From NCBI RefSeq assembly GCF_032302195.1, contig NZ_CP135275.1, positions 1,302,001 to 1,366,000 of the forward strand: DNA of 64,000 nucleotides. Direction: 5' to 3'. The notes below the pieces were generated by a model, which saw only the letters and a program-made list of their open reading frames with translations, searched no databases and was not told where the DNA came from. Positions 26,941 to 36,615 of the stretch are shown here, piece after piece. Position 1 is the stretch's first letter; the number at the start of each line of letters is the position of its first letter. A program made the position numbers and the translations under genes. The stretch is from Paenibacillus sp. MMS20-IR301 (lineage in GTDB: Bacteria; Bacillota; Bacilli; Paenibacillales; Paenibacillaceae).

Positions 26941-27939
26941 TTGGTTGATGTACTATCACAAAACGAAATTGATGCTCTGCTTGCTGCACTTTCATCCGGT
27001 GAAATGGATGCCGACGAACTAAAAAAGGAAGAAACCCAGAAAAAAATCCGCTCTTACGATTTCAAACGGGCTGTACGCTTCTCCAAAGATCATATCCGCA
27101 GTCTTACCCGGATTCATGATAACTTTGCCCGCTATCTGACAACGTACTTTTCAGCCCAATTGCGCACCTTCGTGCAGATCAACGTCGTTCAAGTAGAGCA
27201 GCTCCCTTATGATGAGTTTATCCGCTCCATTCCCAAAATGACGATTCTGAACATTTTTGAAGCTGAGCCTCTGGAAGGCCGGATGGTTATGGAGGTGCAC
27301 CCGAATGTTGCTTTTGCCATGCTTGACAGGTTACTAGGCGGATTCGGTACAGCACCTGCTAAAATTAACACCCTGACAGAAATTGAAACAACGATCATGG
27401 AGAGGATTTTCAGCAGATGCTTTGAAAGTCTGCAGGAAGCCTGGAAGACGGTGCTGGATATTTATCCCCGGATGGAAGCACTGGAAACCAATCCGCAGTT
27501 TATGCAAATTGTATCGCCCAATGAAACGATTGCGCTGATCTCACTCAGCACCAAGATCGGTGATACCACAGGAATGATTAACCTTTGTATTCCTCACGTT
27601 GTCCTGGAGCCGATTATGTCGAGACTGTCTGTACACCAGTGGTTCGTTTCCGAGAAGAAGGTGCGGGACGAGGTTGAGCTTGAAGCGATCCGGGCCAGAG
27701 TTCACCGGGCTCAGCTTCCGATTGTGGCAGAGCTGGGTGAATCGAGGTTATCTATTGCTGAATTTCTCGGACTCAGTGTCGGCGACGTGATTTCTCTTAA
27801 CAAGACTGTGGATTCCGGTCTGTCGATCAAGGTAGGGGACAAGCTGAAATTCATTGGAAGTCCTGGGATGATCAAAGAACGGGTAGCTGTGCAAATAGAC
27901 GAGATTGTCAGTGAAGGGGTTGAAGAGTTTGACGAGTAA
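26941..27939 (+). CDS. fliM: Flagellar motor switch protein FliM
   Basis: FliM binds CheY-P and transmits it to FliG. GGGGGGTG ends 7 bases before TTG 26941, giving 332 residues starting MVDVLSQNEIDALLAALSSGE, the N-terminal CheY-binding peptide; GTG 26932 lies in the SD and is less likely. The middle CheC-like domain has RSLTRIHDNFARYLTTYFSAQLR and GRMVMEVHPNVAFAMLDRLLGG; the C-terminal SpoA domain has SIAEFLGLSVGDVISLNK. It overlaps fliY. Confidence 0.95.
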   Translation: MVDVLSQNEIDALLAALSSGEMDADELKKEETQKKIRSYDFKRAVRFSKDHIRSLTRIHDNFARYLTTYFSAQLRTFVQINVVQVEQLPYDEFIRSIPKMTILNIFEAEPLEGRMVMEVHPNVAFAMLDRLLGGFGTAPAKINTLTEIETTIMERIFSRCFESLQEAWKTVLDIYPRMEALETNPQFMQIVSPNETIALISLSTKIGDTTGMINLCIPHVVLEPIMSRLSVHQWFVSEKKVRDEVELEAIRARVHRAQLPIVAELGESRLSIAEFLGLSVGDVISLNKTVDSGLSIKVGDKLKFIGSPGMIKERVAVQIDEIVSEGVEEFDE

Positions 27940-29236
27940 AGATTATTTGTCCCAGGAAGAGATAGATGCTCTTCTCAGACAGTCTGCGGAAGGTACCATG
28001 GCTCCCTCTGCGAAGACAGTGGATGATTACCTGACGCCGTTTGAGCAAGATGCTTTGGGGGAAATCGGCAATATCACCTTCGGCAGTGCAGCCACTGCCT
28101 TATCTACACTGCTTGGCAAAAAAGTCGATATTACCACCCCAAAGGTATCGATCATTACCCGCGGCGAATTTGAGGAAGCTTTCCCTAAACCTCATGTAGC
28201 CGTTCATGTCCAATATGTGGACGGTTTCCAGGGGATTAATTCCCTGGTGATCAAGATCAGGGATGCCCAGGTCATTGCTGATCTGATGCTTGGCGGCGAA
28301 GGCGAGCCTAAGGATGAAGAGTTAAATGAGATTCATATCAGTGCCGTGCAGGAAGCCATGAATCAGATGATGGGTTCCTCAGCGACCTCGATGTCGACGA
28401 TTTTTAACCGGTTTGTCAATATTTCTCCTCCGGGTATTGATATTCTCAATATGTCCAGCGGTGAAGGTGTAGGAAGCCTCCCGGATGATGAGACACTGAT
28501 CCAGGTTTCGTTCCGGCTGAAGATTGGTGATCTGATCGACTCCACCATTATGCAGCTCCTGCCTGTACAGTTCGCCAAGGACATGGTCACCATGCTGCTT
28601 GGGGATGTGAGCCAGGCTGACCAGGAAGCTGCGGTTACTGCAACAGCACCGCCGGCCCAGCCGGCCGCAGCACCTGCTCCGGCAGCTCCTCCGGTCCAGC
28701 AGGCGCCTGCTCCTGATCCCGGGGCAATCCCGCCGCAATATCCGCCGCAGGGAATGCCGCCGTATCCGGGAATGCCTGAGGGAGGCTACTATTATCCGCC
28801 TGCCGGAATGCCGGCTTACGGCATGCCCGGAATGCCGCCATATGGAATGCCTCCGCAAGGTATGCCGTATGCGCCGCCGCCCCAGCAGCCGCAGAATCCG
28901 GCGCCTAACCGTAACGTCAATGTACAACCGGTACAATTTGCCAACCTGAGCGCAGGGGCCTTTGGCAATATTGACGAAAATAATTTAAATTTATTGATGG
29001 ACATTCCACTGAGAGTGACCGTAGAATTAGGAAGGACCCAGAAGCAGATCAAAGATATTCTGGAAATGTCGCAAGGTTCGATTATCGAGCTGGACAAGCT
29101 GGCGGGTGAGCCTGTTGACATTCTGGTTAACAACAAGCTCATTGCCAAAGGGGAAGTCGTAGTTATTGACGAAAACTTCGGTGTCCGCGTTACGGATATC
29201 GTCAGCCAGTGGGACCGTATACAAAAATTACAATAA
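27929..29236 (+). CDS. fliY: Flagellar switch phosphatase FliY (FliN-fused)
   Basis: FliY is a C-ring protein that also dephosphorylates CheY-P. TTG 27929 (after AAGGGG) gives 435 residues starting MTSKDYLSQEEIDALLRQ. Two CheC-type phosphatase motifs are intact: DALGEIGN and SAVQEAMN (D/S-x3-E-x2-N). A Pro/Ala/Gln/Met-rich linker with repeated GMPPYG-like units (about 240-345) separates this from the FliN domain, which has LMDIPLRVTVELGRTQKQIKDILEM and VVIDENFGVRVTDI at the C-terminus. The linker is unusually long and compositionally extreme. The start overlaps the fliM stop. Confidence 0.95.
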   Translation: MTSKDYLSQEEIDALLRQSAEGTMAPSAKTVDDYLTPFEQDALGEIGNITFGSAATALSTLLGKKVDITTPKVSIITRGEFEEAFPKPHVAVHVQYVDGFQGINSLVIKIRDAQVIADLMLGGEGEPKDEELNEIHISAVQEAMNQMMGSSATSMSTIFNRFVNISPPGIDILNMSSGEGVGSLPDDETLIQVSFRLKIGDLIDSTIMQLLPVQFAKDMVTMLLGDVSQADQEAAVTATAPPAQPAAAPAPAAPPVQQAPAPDPGAIPPQYPPQGMPPYPGMPEGGYYYPPAGMPAYGMPGMPPYGMPPQGMPYAPPPQQPQNPAPNRNVNVQPVQFANLSAGAFGNIDENNLNLLMDIPLRVTVELGRTQKQIKDILEMSQGSIIELDKLAGEPVDILVNNKLIAKGEVVVIDENFGVRVTDIVSQWDRIQKLQ

Positions 29237-29262
29237 GCATACTTAGGGAGGATTTTGTAAAA

Positions 29263-29628
29263 ATGGCTAACCGAATTCTAATCGTGGACGATGCAGCATT
29301 TATGAGAATGATGATCCGGGATATTTTGTCGAAGAACGGGTTTGAGGTAGTGGGTGAAGCCCAGGACGGCTCACAGGCTATAGAGAAATTTAAGGAACTG
29401 CGCCCGGATCTGATCACGATGGATATCACCATGCCTGAAATGGACGGAATCGCCGCCCTGAAAGAAATCAAAAAAGTAGACGCCAATGCCAAAGTCATCA
29501 TGTGTTCAGCCATGGGTCAGCAGGCTATGGTCATTGATGCAATTCAAGCCGGTGCCAAGGACTTTATTGTGAAGCCTTTCCAGGCAGACCGGGTAATTGA
29601 AGCGATCAATAAAACGCTGGGTGTGTAA
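29263..29628 (+). CDS. cheY: Chemotaxis response regulator CheY
   Basis: A 121-residue stand-alone receiver. Acidic pair D9-D10, phospho-acceptor D54 in LITMDITMPEMDG, a Ser/Thr in VIMCSAMGQ and K in DFIVKPFQ are all present. ATG 29263 follows AGGGAGGA; the open frame further upstream overlaps fliY and is not part of the family. CheA phosphorylates it; FliY and CheC remove the phosphate. Confidence 0.97.
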   Translation: MANRILIVDDAAFMRMMIRDILSKNGFEVVGEAQDGSQAIEKFKELRPDLITMDITMPEMDGIAALKEIKKVDANAKVIMCSAMGQQAMVIDAIQAGAKDFIVKPFQADRVIEAINKTLGV

Positions 29629-29637
29629 GGAGAGGGC

Positions 29638-30168
29638 ATGTTAGCCACTTCCGGAACGCTCGGAGCCGGTAATCCCCTGCTGAGTTTGCTCAAAGTTGTG
29701 TTTGTTCTGGCAGTAATAGTCGTTCTTATCGTGCTGCTGATCCGTTTTCTGGGACGCCGCAATCAGAGTCTGATGAGCGGCCGTTCCATCCGTACACTTG
29801 GTGCAATGGGGCTTGGCCCCAATAAGTCGGTACAGGTTATAGAACTCGGCAGCAGCCTTTATCTAATTGGTGTTGGTGAGAACATTTCCATGATGGACAA
29901 GATCACTGATCCGGCTGAAGTTGCGCTTATTATTTCCGCATTTGAGGATCAGGCCTCCGCAGCGGATAATTTCATGACTCCGTTAATCGGCAAGATCAGA
30001 TCCAGGCTGCGCGGCGATGTCCCGTCCCAGGAGATTGAGCTGAATGAGACATCCTCCTTCTATGAGACACTGCAGTCGAAGCTCGCACTCGCGCCTGAGC
30101 GGAAAGAAATGCTGGAAGAATTGCTGCGCGATGATGATGACCGTAAGAAAGAGTCGGGGGATCTATGA
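29638..30168 (+). CDS. fliO: Flagellar export gate assembly protein FliO (FliZ)
   Basis: FliO helps assemble FliP in the export gate. The 176 residues have one membrane segment at about 14-38 (LLSLLKVVFVLAVIVVLIVLLIRFL) and the cytoplasmic domain with RTLGAMGLGPNKSVQVIELGSSLYLIGVGENI, the family core. In B. subtilis the gene is named fliZ. It overlaps fliP by 4 bp. Confidence 0.9.
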   Translation: MLATSGTLGAGNPLLSLLKVVFVLAVIVVLIVLLIRFLGRRNQSLMSGRSIRTLGAMGLGPNKSVQVIELGSSLYLIGVGENISMMDKITDPAEVALIISAFEDQASAADNFMTPLIGKIRSRLRGDVPSQEIELNETSSFYETLQSKLALAPERKEMLEELLRDDDDRKKESGDL

Positions 30169-30929
30169 AAAAAAAGCTGATTCTTTCGCTGCTGTTATTC
30201 GGTGTATTCAGTATTCTGCTTCTGCACCCGGTTCACGCTGATCCGATTCCGGGCATCAGTATCCAGGTCGGTGATAATAATGGTTCAAGCAGCGGTACGA
30301 GTTCTATCTCCATACTGATGCTTGTTACGGTTCTTAGTATTGCCCCATCTTTTCTGGTGCTTATGACCAGTTTCACCCGGATTGTAATTGTGCTGGGCTT
30401 TGTAAGAACATCACTAGGCACGCAGCAGATGCCTCCGAACCAGGTTCTTGTAGGGCTGGCTCTGTTCCTGACCCTGTTTATCATGTCGCCCACACTGGCA
30501 ACGGTGAATGAAACGGCTCTGCAGCCGTACATCAAAGGCAACTTGACCCAAAGCGAGGCTCTCGACAAGGCCCAACAGCCACTGAAGGAATTTATGTTCA
30601 AGCAGACGAATACCAAGGACCTGCTGCTGTTTATGAACTATACCGGCAACAATGCTTCGGTCAAACCTGCCAGCTACAATGATATTCCCTTGACAGTGAT
30701 GGTTCCGGCTTTTGCCATTGGTGAGATGAAAAAGGCCTTTATGATGGGCTTTATGATTTTCATTCCGTTTCTGATCATTGATATCGTGGTATCGAGCACG
30801 CTGATGGCGATGGGGATGATGATGCTGCCGCCGGTAATGATCTCATTGCCCTTCAAGATCATGCTCTTTGTACTGGTGGACGGCTGGTACCTGGTTGTCA
30901 AATCACTGCTGCTCAGCTTTAACACCTGA
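30165..30929 (+). CDS. fliP: Flagellar export gate protein FliP
   Basis: FliP is the pentameric core of the export gate. The 254 residues begin with a signal-like segment (KKKLILSLLLFGVFSILLL, then HADPIPGI) and have four membrane helices. TSFTRIVIVLGFVRTSLGTQQMPPNQVLVGLALFLT and the late VPAFAIGEMKKAFMMGFMIFIPFLIIDIVVSS are the FliP signatures. Translation is coupled to fliO. Confidence 0.97.
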   Translation: MKKKLILSLLLFGVFSILLLHPVHADPIPGISIQVGDNNGSSSGTSSISILMLVTVLSIAPSFLVLMTSFTRIVIVLGFVRTSLGTQQMPPNQVLVGLALFLTLFIMSPTLATVNETALQPYIKGNLTQSEALDKAQQPLKEFMFKQTNTKDLLLFMNYTGNNASVKPASYNDIPLTVMVPAFAIGEMKKAFMMGFMIFIPFLIIDIVVSSTLMAMGMMMLPPVMISLPFKIMLFVLVDGWYLVVKSLLLSFNT

Positions 30930-30951
30930 CGCTAAAGAGGAGGCATAAGGG

Positions 30952-31221
30952 ATGAGTGCGGAGTTTATTATCGGTCTAGCCGGCCAAGCCGTATATTTGG
31001 TGCTCGAAACAAGCGCCCCCATGCTGATTCTTGGTCTGGTGGTAGGGCTGATCGTCAGTATCTTTCAGGCTACAACCCAGATTCAGGAGCAGACCTTGGC
31101 GTTTGTTCCCAAAATCGTTGCCGTGCTGCTGGCTTTACTGCTGTTCGGTCCGTGGATTATTACCAAGCTGGTGGACTTTACCAGCCAAATCTTAGGCAGT
31201 CTCTATATGTATATCGGTTGA
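30952..31221 (+). CDS. fliQ: Flagellar export gate protein FliQ
   Basis: An 89-residue protein with two membrane helices (about 14-38 and 48-75). VYLVLETSAPMLILGLVVGLIVSIFQATTQIQEQTLAFVPKIVAVLLAL is typical FliQ. It starts after GAGGAGGCATAAGGG, and fliR begins 1 base after its stop. Confidence 0.96.
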   Translation: MSAEFIIGLAGQAVYLVLETSAPMLILGLVVGLIVSIFQATTQIQEQTLAFVPKIVAVLLALLLFGPWIITKLVDFTSQILGSLYMYIG

Positions 31222-31222
31222 G

Positions 31223-32017
31223 ATGATGAATATAGATACCCTAACGCAAAGTTTTCCTGTTTTTCTGTTGATTTTTTGTCGAATTTCAGCCTTTTTTGTT
31301 GTCGTTCCTGTCTTTTCTTCACAAAGCGTGCCGACAACATTCAAAATTGGTTTGTCTTTTTTTGTTTCCATGGTAATCTTCAGCTCAGCCGGCATGAATA
31401 CCATAGTTCCGCAGGATCTTAATTTTGTTCTGCTGATCGTCAGGGAAGCCTTGATTGGGCTGCTGCTTGGCTTCATTGCTTACCTGATGTTTATGACGAT
31501 TCAGACAGCAGGCTCTTTTATCGATATCCAGATCGGGTTTGGGATTGCGAATGTTATCGACCCCATGACCGGCGCATCTGCACCGATAATCGGCAACTTT
31601 AAATATATGATAGCGCTGCTGCTGTTTCTGAGCATGAACGGACATCATCATTTGCTGGATGCAATCGTCTACAGTTATAAGTGGGTACCGCTGGACAATG
31701 ACCTGTTCCTCAAAATGATTGACGGAAGCCTGTCGGAGTTTCTGATCCGCACCTTCGCCCAGTCGTTTATGCTGGCCTTTCAAATGTCGGCGCCGCTGGT
31801 TACAGCCTTATTCCTGACGGATGTCGGCCTGGCCTTCCTGGCAAGAACGGCTCCGCAATATAATGTGTTCGTCATCGGTGTCCCGCTCAAAATTATTATC
31901 GGCCTGGCTCTGCTGCTTGTACTAATGCCGGGGCTGGCAGTGCTGTTCCAGAGTCTCTTCGATATTATGTTTGAGTCCATGCAGAACCTGCTTGGTCTCG
32001 TGGGGAAGAGTCCTTAG
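31223..32017 (+). CDS. fliR: Flagellar export gate protein FliR
   Basis: FliR completes the FliP5Q4R1 gate. The 264-residue protein has six probable membrane helices, with FCRISAFFVVVPVFSSQSVPTTFKIGLSFF near the N-terminus and SAPLVTALFLTDVGLAFLARTAPQYNVFVIGVPLKI in the second half, both family signatures. It starts at ATG 31223 (a second ATG follows at once). Confidence 0.96.
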   Translation: MMNIDTLTQSFPVFLLIFCRISAFFVVVPVFSSQSVPTTFKIGLSFFVSMVIFSSAGMNTIVPQDLNFVLLIVREALIGLLLGFIAYLMFMTIQTAGSFIDIQIGFGIANVIDPMTGASAPIIGNFKYMIALLLFLSMNGHHHLLDAIVYSYKWVPLDNDLFLKMIDGSLSEFLIRTFAQSFMLAFQMSAPLVTALFLTDVGLAFLARTAPQYNVFVIGVPLKIIIGLALLLVLMPGLAVLFQSLFDIMFESMQNLLGLVGKSP

Positions 32018-32039
32018 GCAACGGTAAGGAGAGAGAGTC

Positions 32040-33134
32040 ATGGCTAAGCCGAAGCGTTATAAACTGAATCTCCAGCTGTTCGGGGGAGACAAGACGGAGA
32101 AAGCTACCCCGAAGAAACGGCAGGATGCCCGCAAGAAGGGGCAGGTGGCCAAAAGCGCGGAGATATCCGGTGCAGTGGTGCTGTTCTCGGCCCTGTTATC
32201 TCTGAGCGTCTTCGGCGGGTTCATGAAAGAACGTTTCATGAAGCTGTACACGGATGTATTACAGAACCGGATGATGCTGGAAGTGACACCTGAGAATGTA
32301 TCGGAATTATTTAACCAGTACGGGCTGCAGATTCTGATTCTGCTGGCTCCGCTGCTGGGGATAACGTTCGTGCTGGCGCTGGTGGTGAATTTCGCCCAGG
32401 TAGGCTTCATGGCTACCGGTGAGGGAATTACGCCCAAGTTCAGCAAGATTAATCCGATCAAAGGATTCAAAAATATTTTCTCCATGCGTTCGTTTGTCGA
32501 ATTCCTGAAGTCAGTATTCAAGCTGCTCCTGATTGCCTATCTGGTTTACAGCACGCTCTGGGGGGAGAAAGACAGCTTTGCATCCCTTTCCCATGTGAGT
32601 GCGGAAGGTGTCTACGGCTTCGCTGCGAAGCTGACCATGAGCCTTGGCATCAAAATTGCAGCGGCTCTTTTTATAATGGCCGTTCTGGACTATATTTATC
32701 AGAAATATGAACACGAGAAAAGCTTGAAGATGTCGAAGCAGGACATTAAAGATGAGTACAAAAAGATGGAGGGTGACCCCATCATCAAAGGCAAGATCAG
32801 GGAACGGCAGCGCAGAATGGCGATGCAGCGGATGATGCAGGAGGTTCCAAAGGCCGATGTGATCATCACGAACCCGACCCACTTTGCAGTGGCCCTGAAG
32901 TATGACGGTTCCAAAATGGAGGCTCCGCAGATTATTGCCAAAGGCCAGGATTATGTGGCGCTCCGCATCCGGGAACTGGCCAAGGAGCATGGTGTTGTAA
33001 CTATGGAGAATAAGCCGCTGGCACGGGCATTATTCCAGAGAGCGGAAATCGGTGATGTCGTTCCTCCCGATCTGTTCCAGGCAGTTGCCGAAGTGCTGGC
33101 CTATGTATACAAGCTAAAAGGTAAGAGGAGATAA
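32040..33134 (+). CDS. flhB: Flagellar export switch protein FlhB
   Basis: FlhB controls the switch from hook to filament export. The 364 residues have an N-terminal basic segment with LFGGDKTEKATPKKRQDARKKGQVAKS, four membrane helices (about 45-215), and a cytoplasmic domain containing the NPTH autocleavage site at residues 278-281. After it, FAVALKYDG and PPDLFQAVAEVLAYVYK are those shared with the truncated YlqH at 701-1006. It is followed by flhA. Confidence 0.97.
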   Translation: MAKPKRYKLNLQLFGGDKTEKATPKKRQDARKKGQVAKSAEISGAVVLFSALLSLSVFGGFMKERFMKLYTDVLQNRMMLEVTPENVSELFNQYGLQILILLAPLLGITFVLALVVNFAQVGFMATGEGITPKFSKINPIKGFKNIFSMRSFVEFLKSVFKLLLIAYLVYSTLWGEKDSFASLSHVSAEGVYGFAAKLTMSLGIKIAAALFIMAVLDYIYQKYEHEKSLKMSKQDIKDEYKKMEGDPIIKGKIRERQRRMAMQRMMQEVPKADVIITNPTHFAVALKYDGSKMEAPQIIAKGQDYVALRIRELAKEHGVVTMENKPLARALFQRAEIGDVVPPDLFQAVAEVLAYVYKLKGKRR

Positions 33135-33154
33135 GCCGGGGGAGGTTAAGCACA

Positions 33155-35188
33155 TTGAAAGCTAGAGATCTAACCGTTCTGCTGGGCGTTATCGGAATTG
33201 TGCTTATGATGATTCTGCCCATCCCGGTCTGGCTGCTGGATGTTCTGTTAATTGTCAACATTTCGATAGCACTGATCATCATCCTGGTTGCGATGAATAC
33301 GAGAGATGCGCTGCAGTTCTCGATTTTCCCTTCATTGCTCCTGATTACGACACTGTTCCGGCTGGCCCTGAATATCTCTACCACCAAGCTGATTCTTGCT
33401 GAAGGGCATGCCGGTGAGGTTGTGGCCACCTTCGGGAGCTGGATTGCCCGGGGACAAATCGCCATCGGGTTCATCGTCTTCCTGATCCTCGTTGTCGTAC
33501 AGTTCATTGTTATCACCAAAGGCTCTGAGCGCGTTGCCGAGGTTGGCGCACGCTTTACGCTGGATGCAATGCCCGGCAAGCAGATGAGTATTGATGCGGA
33601 TTTGAATGCGGGGATGATCAATGAGACCCAGGCCCGTGAACGCCGCCGCAACGTGGAGCGCGAAGCGGATTTCTTCGGAGCTATGGACGGTGCGAGTAAG
33701 TTCGTCAAAGGGGATGCAATTGCCAGTATTATCATCCTGCTGATCAATCTGATCGGCGGTTTCATTATCGGTATGACGGTTCACGGCTTATCGTTTCAGG
33801 ATGCCCTTTCCACTTATTCCGTCCTGACGATCGGGGACGGTCTGGTCAGCCAGATTCCGGCACTGCTTATCTCGACTGCATCGGGCCTGATCGTAACCCG
33901 GGCAGCCTCGGATGGCAATCTGGCCGAGGATTTGACGGGCCAGCTGCTGTCTTATCCGAAGCTGCTTTACATTGTAGCTGTAACGATTGCCTTCCTCGGC
34001 TTCTTTACTCCAATCACGGTAATGTCGACTCTACCGCTTGCTGCACTGATGGCTTACGCTGCCTACAGTATGGGACAGAAGGCCAGTAAACAGCAGATTG
34101 CCGAAGAGCAGCTGGTAGAAGAGAAGCAGATTGAAGAGGTACGCAGTCCGGAAAGTGTAATCAATCTGCTGACGGTTGATCCGATCGAATTCGAATTCGG
34201 CTACGGTCTGATCCCGCTTGCGGATACCGGACAAGGCGGCGATCTGCTCGACCGAATCATCATGATTCGACGGCAATGTGCACTTGAAATGGGTCTTGTT
34301 GTGCCGGTGATTCGCATTCGTGACAATATTCAACTAAAACCGAACGAATATGTCATCAAAATTAAAGGAAATAACGTCGGCGGCGGTGAATTATTACTTA
34401 ATCACTATCTGGCTATGAGTCCCGGTTACGATGACGAGTCGATTAGCGGAATTGAGACTATCGAACCATCCTTCGGACTTCCTGCACTCTGGATTGATGA
34501 GTCTGTGAAAGAACGTGCCGAATTATCGGGTTACACAGTAGTGGATCCGCCGTCTGTTGTAGCTACACATCTGACCGAATTGATCAAGCGTCATGGCCAT
34601 GAGCTGCTCGGGCGTCAGGAAACGAAACAGCTGGTCGACAATCTCCGGGAGAATTATCCTGTACTGGTGGACGAGCTTATTCCGTCGATTCTTGCCGTCG
34701 GGGATATTCAGAAGGTGCTTGGAAAGCTGCTGCGTGAGAAAATCTCCATCCGGGATCTGGTAACCATCTTCGAGACTCTTGCAGATTACGGCACTTATAC
34801 GAAGGATCCGGATATTCTGACCGAATATGTCCGGCAGTCCCTGTCGAGACAGATTACCCAGCAGTTCTCACAATCGGGGGAAACGCTGCGTGTCATTACA
34901 GTAGGGCCAACCCTGGAGAAGAAAATATCTGAAAGTGTCCAGCAGACAGAGCAGGGCAGCTATCTGGCATTAGACCCCGTATCCACGCAAACGGTCTATC
35001 AGCGGCTTACCGAGCAGATTAACCGGCTTCTGCAGTCCGGCCAGCAGCCGATCGTGCTGACTTCTCCGACTATCCGGATGTATCTGCGGCAGGTGATTGA
35101 ACGGACGATGCAGGATATTCCGGTATTGTCCTACAGTGAGCTTGAGCCGAATATTGAAATTCAAAGCGTTGGGGTGGTGAACTTATGA
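33155..35188 (+). CDS. flhA: Flagellar export gate protein FlhA
   Basis: FlhA forms the nonameric export ring that docks chaperone-substrate complexes. The start is TTG 33155 after GGGGGAGG. The 677 residues have eight membrane helices in the first about 320 residues, with the FHIPEP-type block FPSLLLITTLFRLALNISTTKLIL and RFTLDAMPGKQMSIDADLNAG. The cytoplasmic C-terminal domain has FGLPALWIDESVKERAELSGYTVVDP. It overlaps flhF by 4 bp. Confidence 0.97.
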   Translation: MKARDLTVLLGVIGIVLMMILPIPVWLLDVLLIVNISIALIIILVAMNTRDALQFSIFPSLLLITTLFRLALNISTTKLILAEGHAGEVVATFGSWIARGQIAIGFIVFLILVVVQFIVITKGSERVAEVGARFTLDAMPGKQMSIDADLNAGMINETQARERRRNVEREADFFGAMDGASKFVKGDAIASIIILLINLIGGFIIGMTVHGLSFQDALSTYSVLTIGDGLVSQIPALLISTASGLIVTRAASDGNLAEDLTGQLLSYPKLLYIVAVTIAFLGFFTPITVMSTLPLAALMAYAAYSMGQKASKQQIAEEQLVEEKQIEEVRSPESVINLLTVDPIEFEFGYGLIPLADTGQGGDLLDRIIMIRRQCALEMGLVVPVIRIRDNIQLKPNEYVIKIKGNNVGGGELLLNHYLAMSPGYDDESISGIETIEPSFGLPALWIDESVKERAELSGYTVVDPPSVVATHLTELIKRHGHELLGRQETKQLVDNLRENYPVLVDELIPSILAVGDIQKVLGKLLREKISIRDLVTIFETLADYGTYTKDPDILTEYVRQSLSRQITQQFSQSGETLRVITVGPTLEKKISESVQQTEQGSYLALDPVSTQTVYQRLTEQINRLLQSGQQPIVLTSPTIRMYLRQVIERTMQDIPVLSYSELEPNIEIQSVGVVNL

Positions 35189-36615
35189 GAGTGAAGCGTT
35201 ATGTGGTGGATACCATGCCTGACGCTATGCATTCCATCCGCAGCGAGCTTGGTAGCGATGCTGTTATTCTGAGTACTAAAGAGATTAAGGTCGGCGGCTT
35301 CATGGGCATGTTTACGAAAAAGAAAATCGAAGTCGTCGCTGCCGTCGAGAACGGGCAGAAGCCGTCAAAAACGGAGCCGGCACCTGCACTGCCGATGAAT
35401 ATTCCGCGCAGCGCCGTTCCGCAGGCTTATCAGAAGGCGGCTTCGGCAGCTGGCGCTGTATCCGCAGCGGCAGCTGTCCCGCAGACACCGGTACACGAGC
35501 CTTCCGCAGGCCGGACATTCGCAGAGATTGCCGCCTCGCTTGCTGATCCGCTGGAGCAGGGAGGCGGTGTAGCCGTAATGCCTCCGCTCGTCAAGACTGA
35601 ACCGGCTGAGCAGGCTTACGCTTCACCGGCAGTGGAGCTGCCACCGTTAATGAAACCGGAGATCAGCAGGACGCAGGTGTCAGCAATCCATGAGCTGCCT
35701 GAAGCTGAATCGTCTGCAGGCAGTGAAGCCGGAGGGCTGGAGAGTGATGTGCTCCGTGAAATCAGGGATATGAAGCTCTGGATGGAGCGGATTGCGCGGT
35801 ATTCATCCGGTGTGGCAGAATTGCCGGATTCACTGGAAGAGCTTAAGCACCGCCTGATAGAGCAGGAGACGGATGCTGTGCTGGTGGATGAATGGATCGG
35901 CAATATTCTGGAACGGTACCGGGAAGATGGAAGCGGATGGAACGAATCCCGGTTCGGGGAAGCGCTCAAGGAGCAGCTTGATGAATTTCTGAGCGGCCGG
36001 ATTGCCGGCGGTATTGCACCGGATACGAAGATCGTATACATTGCCGGACCTACCGGTGTAGGCAAGACGACAACGATTGCCAAGCTGGCAGCGGAGCAGA
36101 TGTTCAGGCAGGGCCGCAAGGTGGGGCTCATTACCTCGGATACCTACCGGATCTCGGCAGTGGAACAGCTTCGCACCTATGCTTCAATACTGAATATGCC
36201 GCTTGAGGTGGTCCAGTCGCCCGGTGATCTGCAGCGGGCGATGTTCCGGCTGGAAGGCTGTGATCTGGTTCTGATGGACACGGCCGGGCGGAACTACCGC
36301 AATGAATTGCTGGTAGCAGAGCTGCAGAGCCTGCTGGCCAAGGAGCTGAAAAGTGAAACCTTCCTCGTGCTCAGCCTGACATCCAAAAGCCGTGATATGA
36401 AGAAAATTGTCGAGCATTTCGGGCGTTATCAGCTCGACAAGGTTATTTTCACCAAGCTGGATGAAACGGGGAGCTACGGTCCGCTCTTCAATGTTCTTAA
36501 TGATTATCCGCTAAAGCTCTCTTATATGACTAACGGCCAGAATGTACCGGATGATCTGCTGCTTTCAACTAAGGAACAGGTTAGCGGATTGCTGCTGGGA
36601 ACAGGTGATGAGTGA
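35185..36615 (+). CDS. flhF: Flagellar biosynthesis GTPase FlhF (SRP-like)
   Basis: FlhF is an SRP-type GTPase that helps set flagellar number and position. In the 476 residues, an N-terminal basic B domain starts MRVKRYVVDTMPDAMHSIRSELGSDAVIL. A low-complexity Pro/Ala/Glu-rich segment spans about 60-180, and the NG domain has [16 protein letters not shown] near 288, the DTYR motif, DTAGR and TKLDE. The N segment stimulates nothing by itself; the partner FlhG follows, overlapping by 4 bp. Confidence 0.96.
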   Translation: MRVKRYVVDTMPDAMHSIRSELGSDAVILSTKEIKVGGFMGMFTKKKIEVVAAVENGQKPSKTEPAPALPMNIPRSAVPQAYQKAASAAGAVSAAAAVPQTPVHEPSAGRTFAEIAASLADPLEQGGGVAVMPPLVKTEPAEQAYASPAVELPPLMKPEISRTQVSAIHELPEAESSAGSEAGGLESDVLREIRDMKLWMERIARYSSGVAELPDSLEELKHRLIEQETDAVLVDEWIGNILERYREDGSGWNESRFGEALKEQLDEFLSGRIAGGIAPDTKIVYIAGPTGVGKTTTIAKLAAEQMFRQGRKVGLITSDTYRISAVEQLRTYASILNMPLEVVQSPGDLQRAMFRLEGCDLVLMDTAGRNYRNELLVAELQSLLAKELKSETFLVLSLTSKSRDMKKIVEHFGRYQLDKVIFTKLDETGSYGPLFNVLNDYPLKLSYMTNGQNVPDDLLLSTKEQVSGLLLGTGDE

